DNA from: Kalymmatonema hyalinum WJT4-NPBG1
Lineage (GTDB): Bacteria > Cyanobacteriota > Cyanobacteriia > Cyanobacteriales > Nostocaceae
Direction of reading: 5' to 3'
Assembly (NCBI GenBank): GCA_019359075.1
Contig: JAHHIB010000019.1
Span: 1-64,000 of the forward strand
Length of the DNA stretch: 64,000 nt
Shown here piece by piece: positions 56,770 to 64,000 of the stretch (its first letter is position 1; each line of letters starts with the position of its first letter). Below the pieces are notes generated by a model, which saw only the letters and a program-made list of their open reading frames with translations, searched no databases and was not told the DNA's origin. Position numbers and translations under genes: made by a program.

Positions 56770-58017
56770 ATGAAGGTTAGCTTGCAGCCTGCTCTCAATG
56801 ATGGCAACTTAGATGCCAATCAATCTAACAGTCAGCGTCAGTTGGCAATTTCCATTTCTGCAAGTGCAGAAAATAGCGATCGCAATGTCCCACTGAATTT
56901 ATGCCTAATTCTCGACCATAGTGGTTCGATGGGTGGGCGACCTTTAGAAACTGTCAAAAAAGCGGCGAACCGTCTTGTTGATAGACTTAATCCTGGGGAT
57001 CGCCTGAGCATTGTCGTTTTTGACCACCGTGCAAAGGTTTTAGTCCCCAATCAAATTATCGAAAATCCTGAGCGGATTAAACAGCAAATTAACCGCCTTT
57101 CTGCTGATGGTGGAACTGCTATTGATGAAGGTTTGCGCTTAGGTATTGAGGAACTAGCAAAGGGAAAAAAAGAAACAATTTCTCAAGCTTTTCTCTTAAC
57201 TGATGGTGAAAATGAACACGGTGATAATAACCGCTGTTTGAAATTTGCCCAATTGGCTGCTGGTTATAATTTGACTTTGAACACTTTAGGATTTGGCGAC
57301 AATTGGAACCAGGATGTGCTTGAAAAAATCGCCGATGGTGGTGGCGGGACTTTGTCTTACATTGCGCAACCAGAACAAGCAGTAGATGAGTTTAGTCGCC
57401 TTTTCAACCGCATTCAAACGGTGGGATTGACGAATGCTTATTTATTATTCTCCCTGATGCCCAATGTGCGGCTAGCAGAACTCAAACCCATTGCTCAAGT
57501 TGCCCCAGATACAATTGAATTGCCAGTGCAACCAGAAGCTGATGGACGTTTTGCTGTGCGCTTGGGCGATTTGATGAAGGATGTGGAACGGGTGATTTTG
57601 GCAAATGTCTACTTGGGACAGTTGCCAGAAGGTAGACAAACGATCGCTAAGTTGCAAGTCCGCTACGACGATCCAGCGCAAAATAAAACAGGGTTACTTT
57701 CAGAAACCATTCCAGTGGAGGCAAACGTGGTGCGGATATACCAATCTTCTCCTGCTGCTGAAGTGCAGCAGCATATTTTGGCATTAGCCAAATATCGGCA
57801 AACTCAGCTCGCAGAGGCAAAATTGCAACAGGGCGATCGCGCTGGTGCTGCAACAATGCTACAAACTGCTGCCAAAACTGCCCTGCAAATGGGAGATAAA
57901 AGTGCAGCTACAGTGTTGCAAACTTCTGCAACCCGGCTGCAAGCTGGCGAAGAGTTATCCGAAAGCGATCGCAAGAAAACCAGGATTGTTTCCAAGACTG
58001 TTTTGCAGGATTCTTAG
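56770..58017 (+). CDS. VWA-domain protein
   Basis: 415 residues. A von Willebrand factor A domain with intact MIDAS: DHSGSMGG (residues 49-56), the TAIDEG Thr, and TDGENEHGD. After about residue 210 there is a beta-rich and then an alpha-helical segment, with LLSETIPVEANVVRIYQSSP and repeated AATMLQTAAKTALQ. No signal peptide, so cytoplasmic. Function unknown; often a metal-dependent adhesion or chaperone-like module. Confidence 0.9.
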   Translation: MKVSLQPALNDGNLDANQSNSQRQLAISISASAENSDRNVPLNLCLILDHSGSMGGRPLETVKKAANRLVDRLNPGDRLSIVVFDHRAKVLVPNQIIENPERIKQQINRLSADGGTAIDEGLRLGIEELAKGKKETISQAFLLTDGENEHGDNNRCLKFAQLAAGYNLTLNTLGFGDNWNQDVLEKIADGGGGTLSYIAQPEQAVDEFSRLFNRIQTVGLTNAYLLFSLMPNVRLAELKPIAQVAPDTIELPVQPEADGRFAVRLGDLMKDVERVILANVYLGQLPEGRQTIAKLQVRYDDPAQNKTGLLSETIPVEANVVRIYQSSPAAEVQQHILALAKYRQTQLAEAKLQQGDRAGAATMLQTAAKTALQMGDKSAATVLQTSATRLQAGEELSESDRKKTRIVSKTVLQDS

Positions 58018-58114
58018 TTTATGGGGCGGGCTTTTTGCCTGCCCTTCAGATTCGTGATTATTTTTTGCTGAAAAATAAACCGCAGAGGACACAGAGATAA
58101 AGAGAATAGAAAAA

Positions 58115-58501
58115 ATGAGAATTACTGGGATTCATCATGTGGCGATTATTTGTTCAGAATATGAACGCTCGAAAAAGTTTTATGTAGAAGTTTTGGGTTT
58201 TTCTATTATTAATGAGACGTACCGCGCTCAAAGAAATTCTTATAAGTTGGATTTGCGTGTGGGGGAAAACCACCAAATTGAGTTATTTTCTTTTCCGAAT
58301 CCTCCCCAACGAGTCAATAGCCCTGAAGCTTGTGGTTTAAGGCATCTTGCTTTTGAAGTTGATGATATTGAGCAAACTGTTAATGACTTAAAATTGCAAG
58401 GAGTCGAGGTAGAAAATATTAGAATTGATGAAATTACTGGTAAAAAATTTACTTTTTTTAAAGACCCAGATCATCTACCTCTTGAGATTTATGAGCATTA
58501 G
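58115..58501 (+). CDS. VOC family (YaeR/GloA2-like) protein
   Basis: 128 residues: IHHVAIICSEYERSKKFYVE, then VGENHQIELFSFPNPPQR, GLRHLAFEVDDIEQTV and FFKDPDHLPLEIYEH. The two His and two Glu metal ligands of glyoxalase-fold enzymes are at their expected places. The pattern matches SMU1112c/YaeR-type VOC proteins; function not established. Confidence 0.9.
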   Translation: MRITGIHHVAIICSEYERSKKFYVEVLGFSIINETYRAQRNSYKLDLRVGENHQIELFSFPNPPQRVNSPEACGLRHLAFEVDDIEQTVNDLKLQGVEVENIRIDEITGKKFTFFKDPDHLPLEIYEH

Positions 58502-58589
58502 AGTAATTATATTCACATCTTAATATCCAGACGAGGGTGCGGAATGTTAGTTTTACCTTTGACCGCATTTTGTATCAAATTGACTACAA

Positions 58590-59168
58590 ATGTTGACGAT
58601 TTCCGCTTATCGCCTTGTGGCGCAACTGTATGAAAGCGCTAATTCTTTGATTTATCGTGGTTGGCGGGTGTCCGATGAGCAACCTGTTGTGCTGAAAATT
58701 CTCAAAGACACCTATCCAACTCCAGAACGCACTGCTTGGTTTAAGCGAGAATATGAAGTCACGCGTAACCTGACAATACCAGGGGTGGTTGATGCTTACG
58801 CCCTTTTACGTGACGACCAACGCCTCGTGATGATTTTAGAAGATTTCGGCGGCGACTCGTTGGAGTTGTTGGGGATAGCGGGTCAAGTTGAGTTATGTGA
58901 GTTTTTGAAGTTGGCGATCGCCATCACTGACATTTTAGGTCAAATTCATGCTGGTAACATTATCCACAAAGACATCAACCCCAGCAATATTGTTCTTAAT
59001 CCAACAACTGGACAAGTCAAAATTATCGACTTTGGGATTTCAACGGCACTTTCACGAGAAAATCCCATATTCAGCAATCCTAATGTTTTAGAAGGCACAC
59101 TCGCTTATATATCGCCAGAACAAACTGGGCGGATGAATCGGGCAATAGATTATCGCAGCGATTTTTAC
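58590..59168 (+). pseudogene. Multidomain Ser/Thr kinase sensor, part 1: kinase domain N-lobe and catalytic loop
   Basis: 193 residues, up to the codon for Tyr in RSDFY. The kinase core is intact: Lys36 in VVLKILKD, Asp128 in IIHKDINPSN, DFG at 147-149 and ISPEQTG. The next codon of the ancestral gene lies at 60804; removing 59169-60803 restores DFY-SLGATFYELLTG in frame. As it stands, translation ends after five junk codons (RNLAG). It is the 5' end of a cyanobacterial hybrid kinase of the PKnB-AAA-GAF family. Confidence 0.93.
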
Positions 59169-59264
59169 CGAAACTTAGCGGGAGCGTGAAAGCCCCGGAG
59201 GAACAGGCACGTAGTGCCGTCCAAGCGTGCTTTAGACCGGGGATGAAACGCGACGCGGCAGGTT

Positions 59265-59414
59265 TTAACCTGCTGTATCTTCTTTCTCAAGCACTAGACT
59301 ATCGATCCACTCTTCAATTAAAGCAGTGATAGTCCTATCTTTCTGGGCAGCATATAAATAAAGTTTATTTCTTCTACGCTCAGACAAGCGTATTGTTAAT
59401 GTCTTCCCTTTCAT
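59265..59414 (-). CDS. Small ribbon-helix-helix (CopG-like) protein in the IS
   Basis: 49 residues: MKGKTLTIRLSERRRNKLYL then DRTITALIEEWIDSL. The strand TLTIRLS and two helices match a minimal RHH DNA-binding fold. It diverges from tnpB; the 55 bp between them would hold both promoters, so it may repress tnpB. Confidence 0.7.
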   Translation of the reverse strand: MKGKTLTIRLSERRRNKLYLYAAQKDRTITALIEEWIDSLVLEKEDTAG

Positions 59415-59469
59415 GATGTACATACATTGTTAGCATTTAATGTTAACATACGTCAAGGAGGTGAAATTA

Positions 59470-60770
59470 ATGTATGGATGTCAACAAAATCTAATCAACC
59501 CCAATGAAGAGTTAAAAGCAGTTCTTGAATTTATTTGCTCAGAGTCTCATAAACTGACTAATTGCGGTATCTACTATGCCCGTCAGCTATATTTCAAGAC
59601 TGGGAAGTTAATTGGTAAGTACGACCTAGAGAAGGAATATAAAACCAATAAACACTACCAAGTACTTCACTCGCAAGCTGCACAACAGATATTAAGGTCT
59701 GTTTCTGAGTCGTTTAAATCCTTTAAAGAGTTAGACAAGAAATGTCAAAAAGGCGAGTTGCACTTTAAACCAAGGCTGCCTAATTATCGCAAAGGTGCAG
59801 GCTATGCGTTGGTAACTTATCCCAAGCAAGCATTAAAGCTTGTGGGTGATAACATCAAAATCCCCTTGGGAAACACTGTTAAGCGTTGGTTTAAACTTGA
59901 TAGTTTCCTGCTACCAATGCCTTCAAATCTGAATTTTGCTGATATTAAGGAATTGCGGATACTGCCTAGAAACCAGTGTTTTTATGCTGAGTTTGTCTAT
60001 GAGAAAAAATCAGCACTCCTATTAAACTTAAAGCCTCAATATGCTTTAGCCATTGATCCTGGTATCAACAATTGGTTAAGCTGCGTTTCTAATGTTGGAA
60101 CTAGTTTCATTGTTGATGGACGCAAAGTTAAATCGCTTAACCAGTGGTACAACAAGCGTGTTAGCACTCTTAAAGAAGGTAAACCACAAGGGTACTGGGA
60201 TGAACAGCACGAGGGCACATAACGGAAAAACGCAATCGACAGATGAGAGATGCGGTGAACAAAGCAGCAAAACTAGTTGTTGACCACTGCATCAAACACC
60301 ATATTGGTACTGTAGTATTTGGCTGGAACCAAGGACAGCGACAAGAAGCAACACTTGGCAAAACAACTCAATCTTTTGTCCAGATACCAACTGCCAAATT
60401 GAAAGAACGAGTTAAACAACTGTGCGAGTACTACGGTATCAAGTTTGTTGAAACCGAGGAATCCTACACCAGTAAGGCTAGTTTTCTAGATGATGATTTT
60501 CTACCAACCTACGGCGAAAAACCCGAAACGTGGAAGCCATCAGGAAAACGAGTTAAACGTGGGATGTATCGCACGGGTGCTGGGAAACTCATCAACGCTG
60601 ATTTAAATGGTGCAGCGAATATTCTTCGCAAAGTAGAGACACAATTAGGCTTGTGCCTAGTCAAGGTCTGTAGGCAAGTTTTGACCCTTGCTACCAGATT
60701 TCGCATCTGGGAAACCAAAACTAAAACGCGAAGAGGTGTGGCTTTAGCCCACCTCGTAGCAACAGTTTAG
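59470..60770 (+). pseudogene. tnpB: tnpB with one frameshift
   Basis: The start ATG 59470 (MYGCQQNLINPNEELK) has AAGGAGGTG 8 bp upstream. The first frame runs to the stop near 60222 and carries RuvC-I Asp in ALAIDPGINNW. The second frame resumes around 60200 (ITEKRNRQMRDAVNKAAK), then VVFGWNQGQRQEATLG, EESYTSKASFLDDD and the RuvC-III Asp in INADLNGAANIL. One or two bases are lost between DEQ and ITEK. There is no Glu at the usual RuvC-II site and no Cys4 zinc ribbon, as in TnpBs with a rearranged RuvC-II Glu (probably in EESYTSK). Confidence 0.85.
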
Positions 60771-60803
60771 AATCCCCGCGTCTTTAGACCGGGGAGAGGT
60801 CAA
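60733..60803 (+). ncRNA. Probable omega-RNA 3' region of the TnpB element
   Basis: In TnpB systems the guide RNA comes from the 3' end of tnpB and the element's right end. Here GAGGTGTGGC/GCCCACCTC at 60733-60755 and the CCCCGCG hairpin at 60774-60794 would form the scaffold end, and the guide would begin at 60804 within the kinase gene. Confidence 0.5.
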
Positions 60804-61886
60804 TCATTAGGTGCCACCTTCTATGAATTGCTGACAGGTATTTTGCCATTTCAGAGTTTAGATGTGTTGGAATTGGTGCATAGTCACATTGCCAAACGCT
60901 GCATATCGCCGCACGAACTTAAACCGGAATTACCGCTCATCGTATCAGATATTATACTCAAGCTTATGGCAAAAAACGCCGAAGACCGCTACCAATCAGC
61001 TTATGGTCTTAAGGCGGATTTAGAGCAATGTCTGCACCAGCTTACGAGTAACGGGCAAATAGGCTGCTTCCCTCTGGGGAGGCAAGATATTTCAGATAGA
61101 TTTCAAATTCCGCAGAAATTGTATGGGCGCGATCGCCAGATAAAAATCTTGCTGACAGCATTTGATCGAGTCAGCAGCGGTTTCATTGAAATGATGTTAG
61201 TTACTGGCTATTCCGGCGTAGGGAAATCTGCCTTGGTTCAGGAAGTCCATAAACCGATGACTGCTAAACGTGGAAATTTCATCTCTGGCAAATTTGACCA
61301 GTACCAACGCAATATTCCTTACTATGCCTTATCTCAAGCTTTTAACGATTTGTGCAATCAACTCCTAACTGAAAGTGAAGCAGTCTTAAATCAATGGCAA
61401 GAAAAAATATTAGCAGCAATTGGTAAGAACGGACAAGTTTTGATAGACGTTATCCCTAATTTGGAACGAGTTATTGGTTCTCAACCACCTGTGGTCAAAG
61501 TGGAACCATCTGAAGCACGAAACCGTTTCAATTTAGTCTTTCAAAACTTTATCAAAGCCATTTGTCAACCAGAACATCCTCTAGTCTTATTCATTGATGA
61601 CTTGCAATGGGCGGATGGGGCTTCACTAAGCTTGCTTAGAACAATAATGACCGATGTCAATATTCAATATTTACTCATCATTGGTGCCTATCGAGATAAC
61701 GAAGTAGATTTCACTCACCCGTTGATGACGACTTTAGAAGAAATCAAAAAAGAACAAAGAGTTTTGTCATTTCTTCATTTAGATAATCTACTTCCACAAG
61801 ATGTTAACGCTTTAATCGCTGAGGCTTTAGCTTGTCCATCTACCTCAACGCAGCCGTTAACAGATTTAGTGTCACTTATGATCTAG
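60804..61886 (+). pseudogene. Multidomain kinase sensor, part 2: kinase end and AAA domain
   Basis: Continues at SLGATFYELLTGILPFQ and completes the kinase domain. An AAA_16-type ATPase follows, with Walker A TGYSGVGKSALV and Walker B LVLFIDDLQWADGAS. It ends at a stop (61884-61886) after TDLVSLMI. Beyond that point the expected long helical/TPR part is missing and the reading frame changes, so an internal deletion plus frameshift lies near 61870-61880. Confidence 0.88.
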
Positions 61887-64000
61887 TCGAGGCAGAAAAA
61901 GCGCGAGTCTTAGGTCAAGTTGCTCAAGCAATGGATTTTTATGAACGAGCGATTAAAGGAGCAAGAGACAATGAATATATTCAAGAAGAAGCATTAGCTT
62001 ATGAGTTAGCAGCAGAGTTTTATGAAGCACGTGGAATAGAGGAATTTGCCCAACTCTACATGACAAAGGCTCACTATGGTTATGTTAGGTGGGGAGCAAA
62101 GGCAAAGGTCAAAGATTTGGAACAACGGTATCCTCAGTTTTTTACCAAAACGTCGTCAAGTTCCACCAAGACTACCACAACAATTTTATCCACCGACTCA
62201 AAAACATCTACTGAACTCGATTTAACTAGCGTTCTCAAAGCATCGCAAGCCCTATCAGGTGAAATTGTCCTCAATACCCTGCTAGAAAAGATGATGAAAA
62301 TTGTCATCGAAAATGCGGGGGCACAGAAAGGTTATCTGATTTTCAACAAACAAGGGCAATGGGTGATTGAGGCATCAGGAACAGTTGATACTAAGGAATT
62401 TAAAGTTTTACCATCTATTTCAATTGAAACTCAACATGACTGCATATCTATTGGCATAGTGAATTATGTTATCCGTACTCAAGAGAGTCTCATTTTGAAC
62501 GATGCTTTGCACGAAGGGAATTTCACCCGTGATTCATACATCCTAAAACACCAGACGAAATCAGTGTTGTGTGTGCCGCTGGTGAATCAAAGCAAATTGG
62601 CGGGTCTTCTTTACTTAGAAAATAACCAGACTATTGGAACTTTTACAAAAGACCGTTTGGAAGTCTTAAAGTTATTAACGAGCCAAATATTTATCTCAAT
62701 TGAAAATGCAGAGCTTTACACAAACTTACAAGCTTCCTCTAGTGAACTTACGGTTAAGAATACAGAATTATTGAAGGCGAACAGACAACTAGAGGCTGAA
62801 ATTGGCGAACGCAAGCAGGTGGAGGCGGCGCTGCGCCTGAGTGAAGAGCGATTTCGATTGGCGATTGATAATATCCCTGATACATTTGTCATTTACGATG
62901 CCAAACGGCGGTTTGAGTTTGTCAATGCTTTTGGAGTTAGCCGCAGTGGTTATCCTCTGGAAGCATATATTGGTCATACGGATGACGAGATACACCCGCC
63001 AGAAGTCACGAATCCGTATTTACCACTCCTGCAAAAAACTATAGAGACTCGCACCAAGCAAACTGGAGAATGCCAGATCAGTTTACCTGGTTGTGATCCT
63101 TTCACCATAATTGTTACTTATGTACCGCTTTTGAATGAATATGGGGAAATTCACCAAATTCTTGGGATCACTCATGATATAACCAAGCGCAAGCAAACAG
63201 AGGAAGCGCTAAGAGACAGCCAGGAGCGACTACAGGCAATCTTGGATAACTCAATAGCAAGTATCTATGTTAAGGACGTCAAGGGGCGATACATATTGGT
63301 GAACCGTCAAGCTGCAACCCACTTGCAGCTAGAGCCAGAGGAAATTCAGGGTAAGACTGACGAAGATTTGCTACCTCGCTCGTTTGCTGACGCCCTGCGA
63401 GCAAACGACCATAAGGTCTTCGGAACTGGAAATCCTCTAGAATTTGAGGAAGTTATGCCTCTAGATGACGGTCTACACACCTTCATCTCGATTAAAGTTC
63501 CCCTCAAAGACGCTGCCGGAATGATATATGCAGTTTGCGGGATCTCCACCGATATCACGGAGCGCAAACGGGCAGAAGAACAGCTGCTGCAGAATGCGTT
63601 TTACGATCCACTCACGGGTTTACCCAACAGAGCTTTGTTTATGGAACGCCTTGGGCATACACTTGAGCGGGCAAAACGGCATGAGAATTATTTATTTGCT
63701 GTACTGTTTTTAGATCTTGATCGGTTTAAGGTGATTAATGACAGTCTCGGACATCTTATGGGAGACCAATTGCTCGTTGCTATTGCAAGGAAGCTAGAAA
63801 TATGCATACGCTCTACGGATACAGCGGCACGGCTTGGGGGAGACGAATTTACTATTTTGCTTGCGGGAATCCATAATGTATCAGACACGATTCAAGTGGC
63901 GCAACGGATTCAACAGCAACTAGCATTACCGTTTGAGCTTGACGGGCAAGAAGTGTTCACTACGGCGAGTATTGGCATAGCTTTGAGTTCAACACAAAGC
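61877..64000 (+). pseudogene. Multidomain kinase sensor, part 3: TPR-GAF-PAS-PAS-GGDEF, cut by window end
   Basis: The frame is open from about 61877 to 64000 without a stop. It begins YDLVEAEKARVLGQVAQAMD, the tail of the helical region. A GAF domain follows (about 62210-62720: NTLLEKMMKIVIENAGAQKG, KSVLCVPLVNQSKLAGLLYL), then a coiled coil, two PAS domains (about 62830-63200 and 63220-63590) each ending DITKRKQ or DITERKR, and a GGDEF domain with RLGGDEFTILLAG. A c-di-GMP output is expected if an EAL domain follows. No own start site is evident, so it is probably not translated. Confidence 0.87.

Larger units (their letters stand above)
59169..60803 (+). mobile_element. tnpB-only IS608-like (IS200/IS605) element, 1635 bp
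   Basis: The left flank ends TTAC (59165-59168) and the element ends TCAA (60800-60803). These are the IS608 left and right cleavage tetranucleotides. AAAG (59189-59192) precedes the left subterminal hairpin (CCCCGG/CCGGGG, 59193-59242). GAAT (60770-60773) precedes the right hairpin (CCCCGCG ... CCGGGG, 60774-60794). These AAAG/GAAT guides are also those of IS608. No tnpA is present, so movement would need a transposase in trans. It carries a frameshifted tnpB and a small divergent RHH gene, and interrupts the kinase gene. Confidence 0.9.

Overview
The window comes from a cyanobacterium, most likely a filamentous, repeat-rich Nostocales-type genome (the order is an inference). The evidence is a beta-carboxysome shell protein (CcmP), aerobic Mg-protoporphyrin cyclase (AcsF), a ClpR/ClpP3 pair, SLH-type iron-uptake porin, scattered HIP1 sites (GCGATCGC) and several families of short palindromic repeats typical of such genomes. 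No rRNA, tRNA or CRISPR array was seen.

Layout. 0.3-10 kb: a membrane-anchored HEAT-repeat/NACHT-like NTPase on the minus strand, a broken DUF2887 gene, then glyS, murD, ccmP and a pentapeptide-repeat gene on the plus strand. 10-20 kb is accessory DNA: an XRE-FCD regulator, an alpha/beta hydrolase, an 84-bp tandem repeat, a HEPN-like protein, a DUF433/DUF5615 toxin-antitoxin pair, a Uma2 protein, xylulokinase, an MBL-like protein and a complete ISAs1-type insertion sequence. 20.6-30.2 kb: a GH65/beta-phosphoglucomutase fusion, a YdcF-type protein, a tandem duplication of a zinc-ribbon/PstS-like binding protein and an iron-uptake porin.

30.3-35.6 kb is a minus-strand run with a sulfur theme: VOC protein, TauE/SafE transporter, TauD-type dioxygenase, APS kinase (CysC), PAPS-type sulfotransferase and two half-size ChrA proteins. 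CysC would make PAPS, the sulfotransferase would use it, and the dioxygenase and transporters would process or move the product or sulfur oxyanions. 36.7-39.7 kb: EamA exporter diverging from an AraC regulator with AzlC/AzlD. 39.9-47 kb: two Rrf2 regulators, a LysR regulator, three CadD-family transporters and a second TauE/SafE protein.

47.4-58.5 kb is mostly core metabolism: PAP2 phosphatase, a secreted beta-barrel-like protein, acsF, a TM2 protein, DUF2996, a CysO-like sulfur carrier next to threonine synthase and a second MoaD-like protein, a J-domain protein, clpR-clpP3, a VWA protein and a VOC protein. 58.6-64 kb holds a large Ser/Thr kinase-AAA-GAF-PAS-GGDEF sensor gene that is broken twice: by a 1635-bp tnpB-only IS608-like element at an exact codon boundary, and by an internal deletion/frameshift. 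The gene runs off the window end.
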